From the NCBI RefSeq assembly GCF_000147355.1, contig NC_014506.1, forward strand, positions 62,001 to 126,000: a DNA stretch of 64,000 bases, given 5' to 3'. A program made the translations under genes and the position numbers. The stretch comes from Sulfurimonas autotrophica DSM 16294. GTDB taxonomy: Bacteria; Campylobacterota; Campylobacteria; Campylobacterales; Sulfurimonadaceae. Below are positions 7,756 through 18,163 of this stretch, in pieces; the first letter of the stretch is position 1; each line of letters starts with the position of its first letter. Under the pieces are notes generated by a model. It did not search any database, was not told the DNA's origin, and worked only from the letters and a program-made list of their open reading frames with translations.

Positions 7756-8176
7756 AATATTGGTTGGGTTACAGTTTTTTATCATATTTTTAATGATTTT
7801 ACCTTTGGGAACAAAGACTCAGCATCTATATCTTGGTTCATTGATTTTAATTTTTGGAATAATTATAGGGCTTTTGGCACTTAAAGAACATAAGAGCGGA
7901 AACTTTAATATTCGCCCCGATATAAAAGAAAACTGTGAATTGGTTACGAGTGGTATTTACACTTATGTAAGACATCCGATGTATCTTAGTGTACTATTGA
8001 GTATGTTTGGGTTAGCTGTGATTTATTTCACCTATTATGAATTTGCACTGCTTGTAATACTACTTATAACACTTTTGGTAAAACTATTTTATGAAGAGAG
8101 TTTATGGAAGTGTCACAACCCGGCTTATATTGAGTATTTACAAAAAACAAAACGATTGCTACCTTTCGTTTTTTAA
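7745..8176 (+). CDS. Isoprenylcysteine carboxyl methyltransferase-like membrane protein
   Basis: The protein has 143 residues with three to four TM segments and the signature SGIYTYVRHPMYLS (about 74-87), typical of the ICMT/PEMT superfamily of SAM-dependent membrane methyltransferases. A second conserved region, FYEESLWKCHNPAYIEYLQ, follows near the C-terminus. The substrate in bacteria is generally unknown. It is translationally coupled to the metal permease, but no functional link is evident. Confidence 0.75.
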   Translation: MKSKILVGLQFFIIFLMILPLGTKTQHLYLGSLILIFGIIIGLLALKEHKSGNFNIRPDIKENCELVTSGIYTYVRHPMYLSVLLSMFGLAVIYFTYYEFALLVILLITLLVKLFYEESLWKCHNPAYIEYLQKTKRLLPFVF

Positions 8177-8191
8177 ATAAAGGTTTATGAG

Positions 8192-8620
8192 ATGGATATA
8201 ACTTTACTAATAAAATCTATAGCTGCTCTGATCGGAGCATTCGCTATTTTAATCATTCTATATTTTTATCTTTCACATACAAAAAAATTTGCTAAAAAAA
8301 TACAAAATATACCTGAAGAACAGCCTGATTTAAGCACACTGCTTGAAGTTATAAAAGATAAAAAATCGACAACGCAGGAGCTCAAAGAAGCAGTTGATTT
8401 GATTTTAAAGTATTATTGGAAAATCCCTAAAAAGTTAGGTATGCGAGTAAATCCAAAATTTGAAATATATTCAGAACTACTGCTAAGAATTTGTCAGCAC
8501 CCAAATACAAACAAAGACATCATTTTGAAGCTTGATAAAGAGCTGGAGAGATTTAACCCCCAGTATAAATTGGAGTTGGATGATTCTTTGACAAAGGGAC
8601 TAAATACCAGAGCTATTTAG
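8192..8620 (+). CDS. Unknown protein with one N-terminal TM segment
   Basis: The protein has 142 residues. One hydrophobic helix (about 5-27) is followed by a charged helical cytoplasmic region with an LxxLxKxLE-type pattern. It starts 15 bp after the methyltransferase gene, so it is the probable last gene of the metal operon. I do not recognise the family. Confidence 0.6.
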   Translation: MDITLLIKSIAALIGAFAILIILYFYLSHTKKFAKKIQNIPEEQPDLSTLLEVIKDKKSTTQELKEAVDLILKYYWKIPKKLGMRVNPKFEIYSELLLRICQHPNTNKDIILKLDKELERFNPQYKLELDDSLTKGLNTRAI

Positions 8621-8636
8621 CTGTATAGGCTCTCTT

Positions 8637-11600
8637 TTATGACTCACAGATTGTGTCTTTGGGCAGTGAAATATAAAAACAGCTTCCTTTACTGTTACTC
8701 TCCCAGGAGAGTCTGCCGCCAAGATGTTTTTCTACAATTATTCTTGACATATATATGCCTAAACCTGTGCCATTTTTAGATTTTGATGTCACATAAGGCT
8801 CTCCGAGTTTTTTGAGTATTTCGGGTTTTATGCCTCCGCCGTTGTCGCAAATTTTCAAGAGAATCTCTTTTTTCTTTTTTATAACATCTATGCTGATATT
8901 TCCGTCTTGTGCTCTGTGCTCTTTGATGGCATCTTTGGCATTGTTAATTATATTTATAAGCACCTGCAGCAGTTGATTTTGATACGTGCATAACTCAATA
9001 TCGCTTTTTTTAGGCAGTGTTAAACTGATTGCATTATTCTGTAAAGATTTTTCAATCAGATGGGTAAGTTTTTCTAAAATGACATCTATTTTAATAAACT
9101 CTCTATTTTTGTCAGGTTTGAAAAAATTTCTAAAATCATCTATGGTGTGTGAGAGATATTGCGTTTGCTCATTGAGCGTATGTATGAGATCGTGCAGAGA
9201 TTTTGCATCAACACTTCTCTGCAGTTCTATTTGTGCTTGAATATTGTTTGCGACCATAGAAATAACACTCAAAGGCTGTCTCCATTGATGGGCTATCATT
9301 GAGAGCATATCTCCCATTGCAGCCTGGCGGGATTGTGCGACCATGAGTTCATCTTTTTTTTGTATATCGGTTATATCAACTATTGCGATAAGATATAAAA
9401 TTTCACTACTGTTGCCCTCCTCATCGAGCTTAACGGCATCAAGAATTCCGACTCTTCTCTCTTTTGATTTTGTGGTAATGCATTGTTGCTGTTTTGGCAG
9501 TTTTGTAGGCTCTTTGTAGTACTGCTTTATACTTTTTATACTGTCTGCATCTTCATTGACAAAAAGTTTTTCCACCATTTTGTCAATTGTCGGGATTTCT
9601 TCCAGGGTATAGCCTGTGTTGTCCTGGAAAATTTTGTTAAGTATTAAAATATCTCCGTCTGTGTTGTAAAGCATAGTCGGAATCGGCGTAAACTCTATGA
9701 TTCTTTGAAATCTGTTTTTTTCAATCTCTATCTGGTACATTAAAAGCTTGAGTTGTGATATGTCACGGATTATTTTCAGTAAGTAGAGCGGTTTTTTCTG
9801 CTCATCAAGTAAAAGTACGACAGCCAGACTCACCCAGATGATATTGCCGTTTTTATGCACATAGCGTTTTTCGATATGATAAGACTTTTTTTCTCCTTTA
9901 TGCAGTTGCTCTATCATATGCATGTCGGTATCTCTGTCCTGGGGGAAGGTAATGTCGAAAACATGCATATTTTGAAACTCTTCTTTTGTATATCCTAAAA
10001 GTTTTGAGAGGTATTCGTTGGTGTCTATCCATCTGCCATCAAGAGAGACATGAGCTATACCAATGTCTGCTTCTTCAAAGGTCAGTTTGTAAAGATGTTC
10101 CTGCTCGAAAAGTTTTTCTGTGAGTGCTTCTTTGTCGGTGATGTCAATGCCGGAACTCAAAAGAGAAGTAAGTGTGCCGTTGTCATCTTTAATGTAGTTG
10201 TTTCTCCATGAAATGATATGCTCTTTGCCCTGTGCATCAATGATGATGTTTTTGTACTCTTTTAAAATATCTGTTTTTTCACTAATAAGTGAGTCAAAAA
10301 CATTTTGGTTTTCCGGCTGTCTTGCTTTTGGTATGAAATTGTGTATAAAATTTTTGCCGATAATTTTTTCTTTTGGCAGTCCCAGCAGCTCGCAGCCGCT
10401 GTTGTTTATCATGTTGACACTGCCTGCTAAATCCAAAACCATTACAAGAGTGCCTGTTGTATTGACATATAAATTGGCAAGCCTGTGCTCATACTCAGCC
10501 TCTTGTTGCAGCTTTTTCTTCTCTGTAATATCACGAAAAGAGAGCACGGCTCCTTTTACTTTACCCTCTTCTATAATCGGGTTTTGCAATACTTCTACAT
10601 TAAAACCTGTACTGTCTTTTTTGAAAAAGAAATCTTCTTTTCGCACGGAAAGACCGTCAACAAGATGAGTATGCAAAGTACATTCACTAAAAAGATAATG
10701 ACTGCCGTCCGGTTTTGTGTGATGCCAGATTCTATGGGCATTTTTGCCCAAAAGCTCATCTTTGGTATAGCCCAGCATTTCAAGTGCGGCTGCATTGACA
10801 AAAGTATGCCTTCCCTCAAGATCAAGACCCATGATGCCGTCATGGGTGGAGTTGAGTATCAATGCAAGTTGTCTTTGCAGTTTTTGTTCATTGATGATGG
10901 AGACCTGGAGTTCTTCGTTTGAGCTTTGGAGCTCTTCATTGGATGTCTCAAGCTCTTCGTTGGCACTTTGGAGCTCTTCATTGGATCTTTGCAGCTCTTC
11001 GTTGAGCAGCTGCATATTCTCTTTTGATATACTCAACTCATCCAAAAGAGCATGGTAGTCCTCTTGGAGCTCTTTTACCCGGTTTGTAAGGTTTTCAACG
11101 ACATAAGATTCATTTGGCAGTACAATTTCGCGAGTGTCAAACTCCAGACCATGTGCATTTAACTCCTGAAAATAGAGCAAAATAAACGGAGTGTTTTGTT
11201 TGTTTGCAAAAGGGGCGGCAATAACTTTGACAAAGGTCTGTTCTTTATTATCGAGTTTGACTTCAATAAATTTTGTACTGTGAAGTGTCGCTGTTTTGAG
11301 AGTTCGTTTGAGAATCTTTTTTACACTGTATCGAAGCTCTTTTTTCAGATTTTCAACAATATTTAAAGTCACAAAACCATCACCCAGTTCTAAAAAAGGA
11401 TTGCTCCCCTGCTTATAAACAATAGTAAAATTTGTATCAACTATAATACATTCGTGAGAAAAGAGTTCAAAGACGGTGTTTGTTATTTCCTCTTTTATAT
11501 TTATGTCTTTGAGTGTAGATGTTTTTATTCCTGTCTGGTTTTGTTTTGTATTTATATGTGAGGAAAAGTAATGCGAAGATATTCTCGGCGGATTCTGCAG

Positions 11601-12962
11601 TGCTTCTTTGACATAGACCTTATGTTCCTGATTTAAGGCTTTAAAATAATCTACACTCATGAGTGTAGATTCCGATGAACCCAAAAAGAGCAGCCCTTTG
11701 TCTTTGAGCGCATAATGAAAGAGCACAAAAAGCTCCTGCTGGACTTCTGGCAAGATATAGATGAGAAAATTTCTGCAGCTGATGATATCCTGCTTGATAA
11801 AAGGCGGGTCACTTAAAATATTGTGTTTGGTAAAAACAATCTGTGAGCGTATAAATTCTTTTATTTTGTATCCCTCATCCAGTGCGCTGAAATAGGTTTT
11901 AATAATTTTTTTATCTATTTTTTCAAGTAATTTTTTTGTGTATATACCCTTTTTTGCAATCTCAAGTGCTTTTTCATCAATGTCAGTGGCAAAAATATGA
12001 ACACTGAAGTTTTTCTTGAGCTTTTTTTTGATTTGATCAATGATGATAGCCAAAGAGTAAGCCTCTTCACCGGTAGAACAGGCAATAGACCAGATTCTCA
12101 AGTCATAATGATCAGGCTTGTCCAAGAGATAATGCTCAAGATGCTGCTTGAATACTTCAAAAGATTCTTTATCTCTGAAAAACTCTGTCACTCCGATTAA
12201 AATATTTTGATACAGCAGGTAAAGTTCATCAGGATGTGTCTGAATATAATCAAAATACTCGTCGAGATCCGCACATTTGGTAAGCATCATACGTTTGTTC
12301 AACCGCCGCATAATGGTCTCTTTTTTGTATTTGTCGATGTCGAGACACTCTTTTTCTTCAAGAAGTTTTGTAATCTTCATCAAAGGCTCGGGCATTATAT
12401 GTATAATGCTCTCAAGGTTTTCACCAATCTGTGCTACCTTAAGCACATAGTCAATATAGCCGCTTTGTATGGCATTTTTAGGCATATCGGCATATTGTGC
12501 TTCATCTGGGGACTGTGCAACGGTGATACCGCCGTTTTCTTTAATGGTTTTGACACCTGCTGTTGCGTCATGTCCTGCACCGCTGAGAACTATGCCTACA
12601 CAGTTTTCTTTTTTATAACTGCTGAGTGCTTTGAAGAGTTCATCAACAGAGGGTGTGGGTGTATGCGGGGTTTTTGAAATTTTTTCAAGCAGCAGTTTAT
12701 GTTTGGCATATGTCAGATTGTATCCGGGAGGAACAATATTTACACTGTTTGGCAGGAACGTGTATTTTTGGGAAATTGTAACTACCGGCATAGCAGTGTA
12801 TGCTGTCAAAATTTCACCTAAGGCACTTTTTTTATGCGGGTCAAGGTGCTGTGCAATGATGTAAACATAACCTTCGTCTTGCGGCAACAGCGGCAATAGC
12901 TCTTTTAAGGCTTCTAACCCTCCGGCACTTGCACCTATGCCGATAAATACAGAATCTTTCAT
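8637..12962 (-). CDS. CheB-CheR-multi-PAS hybrid sensor histidine kinase
   Basis: The protein has about 1441 residues from the ATG at 12962, chosen for its GGAG ribosome binding site over an upstream TTG. Domains in order: CheB methylesterase (1-190; GIGASAGG, AQHLDPH, SGAGHDAT); CheR methyltransferase (200-470; EFFRD, WSIACSTGEEAYSLA); a PAS-like region; a coiled coil of repeated SNEELQ heptads (about 660-690); then about four PAS/PAC domains. A HisKA domain (AHQWRQPLSV with the phosphoacceptor His) and a HATPase (NNAKDAI, DNGGGI, GTGLGIYMSR) end it. There is no receiver domain, so the phosphate must pass to a separate regulator. The divergent REC/HD-GYP gene 51 bp away is the obvious candidate. 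CheB-CheR fusions of this type usually regulate non-chemotaxis outputs. Confidence 0.92.
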   Translation of the reverse strand: MKDSVFIGIGASAGGLEALKELLPLLPQDEGYVYIIAQHLDPHKKSALGEILTAYTAMPVVTISQKYTFLPNSVNIVPPGYNLTYAKHKLLLEKISKTPHTPTPSVDELFKALSSYKKENCVGIVLSGAGHDATAGVKTIKENGGITVAQSPDEAQYADMPKNAIQSGYIDYVLKVAQIGENLESIIHIMPEPLMKITKLLEEKECLDIDKYKKETIMRRLNKRMMLTKCADLDEYFDYIQTHPDELYLLYQNILIGVTEFFRDKESFEVFKQHLEHYLLDKPDHYDLRIWSIACSTGEEAYSLAIIIDQIKKKLKKNFSVHIFATDIDEKALEIAKKGIYTKKLLEKIDKKIIKTYFSALDEGYKIKEFIRSQIVFTKHNILSDPPFIKQDIISCRNFLIYILPEVQQELFVLFHYALKDKGLLFLGSSESTLMSVDYFKALNQEHKVYVKEALQNPPRISSHYFSSHINTKQNQTGIKTSTLKDINIKEEITNTVFELFSHECIIVDTNFTIVYKQGSNPFLELGDGFVTLNIVENLKKELRYSVKKILKRTLKTATLHSTKFIEVKLDNKEQTFVKVIAAPFANKQNTPFILLYFQELNAHGLEFDTREIVLPNESYVVENLTNRVKELQEDYHALLDELSISKENMQLLNEELQRSNEELQSANEELETSNEELQSSNEELQVSIINEQKLQRQLALILNSTHDGIMGLDLEGRHTFVNAAALEMLGYTKDELLGKNAHRIWHHTKPDGSHYLFSECTLHTHLVDGLSVRKEDFFFKKDSTGFNVEVLQNPIIEEGKVKGAVLSFRDITEKKKLQQEAEYEHRLANLYVNTTGTLVMVLDLAGSVNMINNSGCELLGLPKEKIIGKNFIHNFIPKARQPENQNVFDSLISEKTDILKEYKNIIIDAQGKEHIISWRNNYIKDDNGTLTSLLSSGIDITDKEALTEKLFEQEHLYKLTFEEADIGIAHVSLDGRWIDTNEYLSKLLGYTKEEFQNMHVFDITFPQDRDTDMHMIEQLHKGEKKSYHIEKRYVHKNGNIIWVSLAVVLLLDEQKKPLYLLKIIRDISQLKLLMYQIEIEKNRFQRIIEFTPIPTMLYNTDGDILILNKIFQDNTGYTLEEIPTIDKMVEKLFVNEDADSIKSIKQYYKEPTKLPKQQQCITTKSKERRVGILDAVKLDEEGNSSEILYLIAIVDITDIQKKDELMVAQSRQAAMGDMLSMIAHQWRQPLSVISMVANNIQAQIELQRSVDAKSLHDLIHTLNEQTQYLSHTIDDFRNFFKPDKNREFIKIDVILEKLTHLIEKSLQNNAISLTLPKKSDIELCTYQNQLLQVLINIINNAKDAIKEHRAQDGNISIDVIKKKKEILLKICDNGGGIKPEILKKLGEPYVTSKSKNGTGLGIYMSRIIVEKHLGGRLSWESNSKGSCFYISLPKDTICES

Positions 12963-13013
12963 ATGACACTCCAATATTTGTATATATTAGCATAATTTTG
13001 ATAAGATTGGCGT

Positions 13014-14510
13014 ATGATAAATTTAAAAGAGTTACAAGCATTAGCAAAAAAATTTAAAGTTCTATATGTAGAAGATGACATCTCCGTACAAAATGCACTG
13101 GCTGAGTATTTGAAAAATTTATTTTCTCAAGTGACAACCGCGAATGATGGAGAAGAGGGTCTGCAAACGTACAAAAAAGGGCAATATGACATAGTCATAA
13201 CAGATTTGTCCATGCCTAAAATGAACGGTATAGAGATGTTGCAAAAGATTCGAGAGATAAATCCCTCTCAGGCTGTTTTGATTACAACTGCGCACAGCGG
13301 ATCTGATTATATGTCACAGGCTATTAAAATAGGCGTGGATGGTTATATTGTGAAACCGTTTGATTATGAACAGCTTAATTATGAACTTTATAAAACAAGT
13401 GAAAAATTAGAAGTAATGCAAGAGAACGAGGCATACAAAAAAACTCTGCAGCGCATGGTGGAACAAAAAACAGCCGAGCTTAGTTCCATGATACATTTTC
13501 AGCATGATAATTATGAAAAAACACTCCTGGCTATGGTAAAACTCATAGAAGAGAGAGATACTTACACAGCCGGACACTCGCAAAGAGTTGCGAACTATTC
13601 TAAAATGATAGCCAAAGAGATGGATTGTAGCGAAGAAGAATGCGATCAGATTTACAGAGCCGGAATTTTGCATGATATCGGCAAAATCGTAACGCCGGAT
13701 GTAGTGCTTTTAAAACCTAAAAAATTAAATGCTCTGGAATATAAACTGATTCAAGAACATCCCCAGGTCGGGTATAGACTTTTGGCAAATATCCCAATGT
13801 ATAAAGATCTCGCCGATACGGTACGCGATCATCATGAACGCTGCGACGGCAGCGGATATCCGAGGGGCATTGAGGCGAATGAGATTGACAAACTTGCAAA
13901 AGTGATGATGATTGCGGATACCTTTGATGCCATGACAACCAACAGAATATATAAGGGTCGAAAAACATGTCAAGAGGCACTTGATGAAATACAAAGCCTT
14001 GGTACAAGCCAGTATGATTCTGATGCTGTCAAAGCAGCATTGCGAGTACTCAAAGATGTGGTTATTGCTGAAGATATAAATCAACTGCCCCATACCGAGA
14101 TAGAAAAAGAGCGTTTTGCCTATTTTTACAAAGACAGCCTGACCGATTTGTACAATCAAAGTTATCTTGATGTTATTTTGAGCCAAAATTCTTATGATAT
14201 AAAATATACAAAGCTGCATCTTCTACGGCTGAAAAATTTTTCGCGTTATAACAAAGATTCCGGATGGAAAAAAGGTGACGCAGTGTTAGAAAAAATTGCA
14301 AAATCTTTACAAAGATGTTTTGACTTATCTATGGTTTTTAGAATTTTTGGAGATGATTTTGCCATACTTGATAACGGAGAATGCAACATGACAGAAATAG
14401 AGCAGCAAATCAAAGAAATTTTGGCTGAAACTATCATAGAATCTGATATGCTGGAACTTTCTCTGGTTGCAAAAAAAACTATAACTGTAGATGATTTAGA
14501 AAAACTTTGA
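13014..14510 (+). CDS. Response regulator with HD-GYP and degenerate GGDEF-like domain
   Basis: The protein has 498 residues. An N-terminal receiver (10-130; VEDD, phosphoacceptor Asp in ITDLSMP, Lys in VKPFD) is followed by a helix and an HD-GYP domain (about 175-345; HSQRVA, ILHDIGKI, DHHERCDGSGYPRG). HD-GYP domains hydrolyse c-di-GMP and the motif residues are intact. A C-terminal domain (about 360-498) has GGDEF-like surroundings (DSLTDLYNQSYLD, RIFGDDFAIL), but the GGDEF site reads FGDDF and is probably inactive. It is divergent from the CheB-CheR kinase with a shared promoter region, suggesting a cognate pair. Confidence 0.9.
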   Translation: MINLKELQALAKKFKVLYVEDDISVQNALAEYLKNLFSQVTTANDGEEGLQTYKKGQYDIVITDLSMPKMNGIEMLQKIREINPSQAVLITTAHSGSDYMSQAIKIGVDGYIVKPFDYEQLNYELYKTSEKLEVMQENEAYKKTLQRMVEQKTAELSSMIHFQHDNYEKTLLAMVKLIEERDTYTAGHSQRVANYSKMIAKEMDCSEEECDQIYRAGILHDIGKIVTPDVVLLKPKKLNALEYKLIQEHPQVGYRLLANIPMYKDLADTVRDHHERCDGSGYPRGIEANEIDKLAKVMMIADTFDAMTTNRIYKGRKTCQEALDEIQSLGTSQYDSDAVKAALRVLKDVVIAEDINQLPHTEIEKERFAYFYKDSLTDLYNQSYLDVILSQNSYDIKYTKLHLLRLKNFSRYNKDSGWKKGDAVLEKIAKSLQRCFDLSMVFRIFGDDFAILDNGECNMTEIEQQIKEILAETIIESDMLELSLVAKKTITVDDLEKL

Positions 14511-16010
14511 TTATGCCTGCTGTCGTTTGTTAAATCCTGAAGTGCCCAGCTTTGCATTGGTTTGAAAATCATCTGCAAAAGGTTTAAGATAAGCCGGAAC
14601 GGCTCTTCCTTTGAGTTTCATCATATCTTCCAGCATTGCATCGGCTACATTTTGTCTGTCAAGTTTTTTCACCTCACTCAGATAAGAAAACAGGAGTTCT
14701 CCCTGGCGTTGGAGTGAAATTTTCCAGGTAGAGTCTGTCTGCTCATAAATCCACAATCCAAAAGCATAAAAATTTTCATAAATGCTTGTCTCCTGCCAAA
14801 GCAGCAGCAGGCTTGTTTTAAAGTTTCCGCTGTTGTAGTAGAGGTCCCAAAACCTTGCAAAGCGTTTCATTATTTGAATATCAAGGAAACTGAGTTGATT
14901 ATTTTTTAAAATATCATAAGGCGGAATATCGCTGTAAACCATACCCTCTTCTATATCATGGCGGTTGATCTGCGTGCCGGAGAGTTTTTTGAGGATGCCT
15001 ATTTGAATTTCACAGCTGCTCATGCTCATCAGTTCATCTAAATTACGTCCAAAACTCTCTAAACTCTCGCCCGGCAGTCCAACAATCAAATCAAGATGAA
15101 TATGTGCTGTTGTTTCATTTTCCAAGAAGCGAATATTATCTTTGATTTTATCAAGTTTGAGCTGTCTTGATATGTTGTTTGCAATTACAGGGTTGAGTGT
15201 CTGTATACCGATTTCAAGCTGCAAAGCACCGGGAGCAAAGCGTTTTATTTTTTCACGCAAAGATGCGGGGAAATGGTCGGGTATCACTTCAAAATGGGCA
15301 AAGTAGGGCGGCTCTTTTTCTAAAAAAAAGTCTAAGATTTTGTTTGCCGCTTTCATATTGAGGTTAAAGGTTCTGTCTACAAATTTAAAATTTCTCGCAC
15401 CTCGCTCCCAGAGTTTTTCAAATTCGGCCAAAACTTCATCAAGCTCAAATGCCCGCACTTTCTCATCCATAGAAGAGAGGCAAAACTCACACTCAAAAGG
15501 GCAGCCTCGTGAAATTTCTACATAAATGTAACGGTTTTTGATGTCATCATCTGTATAGTACATGTAAGGCAGTTGTATCTCTTTGAGATTTGGCGCACTC
15601 ATTTTGATGATTTTATCGACCTTTTCTTCATTGATGATTTTTTTACACAGTTCATAAAAAGCCAAGTCACCTTCACCCTGTATAATGTAGTCCGCGTCAT
15701 CAAAATTTACACGAAAAGGCTGGTAGGTGACCTCGGGACCGCCAAGAATTATGCGTGTTTGAGGAGATACTTTTTTGATAATGTGAATAAGTTCATGTAC
15801 CTCAGAAGCATTCCATATATAGACGCCTATGCCTATAATGTCGGGCTTGTTTATAAGCAGTTTTTCTGCAATTGTTTGAATGGCATCATTGATGCTGAAT
15901 TCAAGTATATTTGTATTGTTTTTTAGTTCTTGCATATTCGCATAAAGGTAACGTAGACCGATAGCTGAATGGGTAAATCGTGAGTTTAAAGTGGTTAGTA
16001 TAATTTTCAT
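14511..16010 (-). CDS. B12-binding radical SAM protein (DUF4080 type)
   Basis: The protein has 499 residues. The N-terminal 140 form a cobalamin-binding Rossmann-type domain (IGIGVYIWNASEVHELI, ILGGPEVTY, YIIQGEGDLAFYEL). A radical SAM core follows, with the cluster motif CPFECEFC (CxxxCxxC) near residue 175. The C-terminal 130 residues match the accessory region of DUF4080 proteins. The substrate is unknown; relatives include class B methylase-like enzymes. It converges with the HD-GYP gene with no gap. Confidence 0.88.
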   Translation of the reverse strand: MKIILTTLNSRFTHSAIGLRYLYANMQELKNNTNILEFSINDAIQTIAEKLLINKPDIIGIGVYIWNASEVHELIHIIKKVSPQTRIILGGPEVTYQPFRVNFDDADYIIQGEGDLAFYELCKKIINEEKVDKIIKMSAPNLKEIQLPYMYYTDDDIKNRYIYVEISRGCPFECEFCLSSMDEKVRAFELDEVLAEFEKLWERGARNFKFVDRTFNLNMKAANKILDFFLEKEPPYFAHFEVIPDHFPASLREKIKRFAPGALQLEIGIQTLNPVIANNISRQLKLDKIKDNIRFLENETTAHIHLDLIVGLPGESLESFGRNLDELMSMSSCEIQIGILKKLSGTQINRHDIEEGMVYSDIPPYDILKNNQLSFLDIQIMKRFARFWDLYYNSGNFKTSLLLLWQETSIYENFYAFGLWIYEQTDSTWKISLQRQGELLFSYLSEVKKLDRQNVADAMLEDMMKLKGRAVPAYLKPFADDFQTNAKLGTSGFNKRQQA

Positions 16011-16190
16011 AAAGGAAGTGTAACATAGATTTTACAAAGATGGAGGAAAAACAGCCGAGAATAAAAAGGGGGAAAACTCGACCGTTTTAAAAATTTATAG
16101 GAGTATATATCTCTTTTATGAAAGGGGAAAACATAATTGAGATATAGAATTATATTTATTATAAGTTAATGTTAGGTAAATAGCGTAAAA

Positions 16191-17627
16191 TCACCCCTTT
16201 TGTTCATACTCCTCAAGCATTAAATCTAAATCTTTAAAGAGTTCATGTGAAGCATTTTCCATCACTCTGAAATTATCAGTGATTATTTGAGGATGGTTCG
16301 CTTTTAATATACTGCCTTCCTTTACATATGCCATGTTCTTAGCAACGTTGTCATGGACAGTTGCATGCGGCACATCCATTTTTCTAAAGGCAGAGGTATT
16401 TCCGAAGCGCTCTTGACCGATACCTAAGTACCATTTCCCCATTCTACAGTGTTTATGGTCAGGGAACTCTTTGTCCGCATCTTCATTGAGCACGGTTGAA
16501 TATGCATTTGATTTAAATAAAATATGGTCAACCTTTACAAGTGTCGTAAAGAGGCGGTTTTGGATTCCGATAGCTGTAGTGTGTGCTGAATTAGCCTGTT
16601 CATTAAGTTCTGAGAATGTATTTTCAAATTCATGAATTACTTCATTTGATTCTTGCGCAATTGTACTGATTTCATCAGAGTTGCCTCGCATATCGTTGGC
16701 TTCTTGCTGGAGCGTTGATATGTTGATTTCTATCTCCGTTGTTGCTTTTTGCGTACGTTCTGCAAGTTTTCTTACTTCATCGGCAACGACGGCAAAACCG
16801 CGTCCATGCTCACCGGCACGCGCTGCTTCTATGGCAGCATTGAGTGCAAGCAGATTTGTCTGGTCCGCTATATCTTTAATCAGACCTACAACTTCTGAAA
16901 TATCACGTGAACGGCCTTCCAGGTTGACGATACCCTCATGTGAAGAGGAGATAAGCTCAACAAGAGTGTTGAGTCTTTGGCCTATTTCAAGAACGCTGTT
17001 GAGACTTCCTGTTGCCTGTTCTGCCGTTTGTTGTGAAACATCGACAATCTCTTTCGCTTCATTCGATGAACTTGTTAAATCTGTTTGAATGATAGCAAGA
17101 CCTTCTCCTATACCACCACCAAGGTTTGTAAACTCATGTGAAAGCTCGCCAAGCATTTTTGTTCTATAACCGTTTGCAATAGATTTGATGGCTTTTTTGA
17201 CTTTTTCTGAAGTATTATGAAAGAGCCCGTGTAGCCCTTGCGGATAGGTATGTCTGTATGTTTTCCCGACAGAAGCAGCTTCTATAGTAGTTTCGGTATC
17301 GCGCATAAATGCTTCTATTTGGTCAAGCATATTATTAACCGCCCAGGCAATTTTGGCATCACGTGAGTCATCATTTGGAATGTGTGTGATACGTCCTTCG
17401 AGTTTTCCCTGTGCCGCATCTGTTAAAATTTTTTCTGCATTATCTAAGATAGTTGAGTTTTTAGCAGTTGCGGCACTCGGAATAAAAAGTGTTGCAATGA
17501 CTATAATGAAAACAAGTGCCCCTAAAATGTAACTTGCACTAAAAAGAGCATAAATGCCAACGCCGATAAGACTTGCAAAAAGTACAAGTGCCTGATTATT
17601 TTTGAAGAGAGATGATGTATTCATCAT
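16191..17627 (-). CDS. Methyl-accepting chemotaxis protein with C-terminal CZB zinc domain
   Basis: The protein has 478 residues. Two closely spaced N-terminal TM segments (about 11-50) leave no periplasmic sensor. A HAMP-like linker and the MCP signalling domain follow (hairpin tip [48 protein letters not shown] region, about 250-300). The end (about 360-440) has the CZB pattern of His/Cys ligands ([25 protein letters not shown]), which binds zinc and can sense HOCl or zinc. It overlaps the PAS gene by 32 bp; the two resemble the split CetA/CetB energy-taxis pair of Campylobacter. Confidence 0.9.
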   Translation of the reverse strand: MMNTSSLFKNNQALVLFASLIGVGIYALFSASYILGALVFIIVIATLFIPSAATAKNSTILDNAEKILTDAAQGKLEGRITHIPNDDSRDAKIAWAVNNMLDQIEAFMRDTETTIEAASVGKTYRHTYPQGLHGLFHNTSEKVKKAIKSIANGYRTKMLGELSHEFTNLGGGIGEGLAIIQTDLTSSSNEAKEIVDVSQQTAEQATGSLNSVLEIGQRLNTLVELISSSHEGIVNLEGRSRDISEVVGLIKDIADQTNLLALNAAIEAARAGEHGRGFAVVADEVRKLAERTQKATTEIEINISTLQQEANDMRGNSDEISTIAQESNEVIHEFENTFSELNEQANSAHTTAIGIQNRLFTTLVKVDHILFKSNAYSTVLNEDADKEFPDHKHCRMGKWYLGIGQERFGNTSAFRKMDVPHATVHDNVAKNMAYVKEGSILKANHPQIITDNFRVMENASHELFKDLDLMLEEYEQKG

Positions 17628-18081
17628 AGCTGACTCCTTCTTGATCTAGTAAATCTGTTAAAATTTTCATGCCTGATTCCACGCCGCCGCTTTTTTCAGC
17701 CTGAAGCATTTTGCTGTAAATTGGTTTGATTGCTTCAAGTGCCTGCGCATTGGGTTTTCTTCTGACTGAGTAATATCCGATTATATTGCCGCGTTCATCC
17801 AGAGAAGGTGTTACGTTGGCATACACCCAGTAAGAGTTGTTGTTCTTTGTTTTGTTCACAACAAAGGCAAAAATTTCCTCTTTTGCCTGAATTCTGTCCC
17901 AAAGCAGTTTAAAAACTGCTTTTGGCATATCTGGATGACGAATAATGCTGTGAGGCTTTCCAAGGAGTTCCTCTTCTGTGTATTCTGCTAAATTCATAAA
18001 ATTTTTATTGACATATGTGATACGGCCTTTTGTATCTGTCTTAGAGACAATAAAGTCATTTTCACCTAATTCTCTTACCAT
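17596..18081 (-). CDS. Single PAS-domain protein, Aer/CetB-like energy-taxis sensor
   Basis: The protein has 161 residues. The PAS core spans about 10-125, with [38 protein letters not shown], close to the FAD-binding PAS of Aer and CetB (the motif around HPDMP is typical). The C-terminus [13 protein letters not shown] overlaps the start of the downstream MCP. The likely role is a cytoplasmic redox sensor that signals through that MCP. FAD binding is inferred from the family. Confidence 0.85.
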   Translation of the reverse strand: MVRELGENDFIVSKTDTKGRITYVNKNFMNLAEYTEEELLGKPHSIIRHPDMPKAVFKLLWDRIQAKEEIFAFVVNKTKNNNSYWVYANVTPSLDERGNIIGYYSVRRKPNAQALEAIKPIYSKMLQAEKSGGVESGMKILTDLLDQEGVSYDEYIISLQK

Positions 18082-18163
18082 TATTTTCCTTTCTTAATGT
18101 TACTCGCGGATATTGTAGCATATATTTATTTCATTATTGCTATAATTTGTGATAAGGAAAGCT

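Noticed and set aside
10900-11000. Short repeats as a possible CRISPR or tandem array
   Set aside because: They encode the SNEELQ coiled-coil heptads of the kinase.
10198-11058. Long ORFs antisense to the CheB-CheR kinase
   Set aside because: They mirror the repetitive SNEELQ and PAS coding sequence on the other strand and have no ribosome binding sites.
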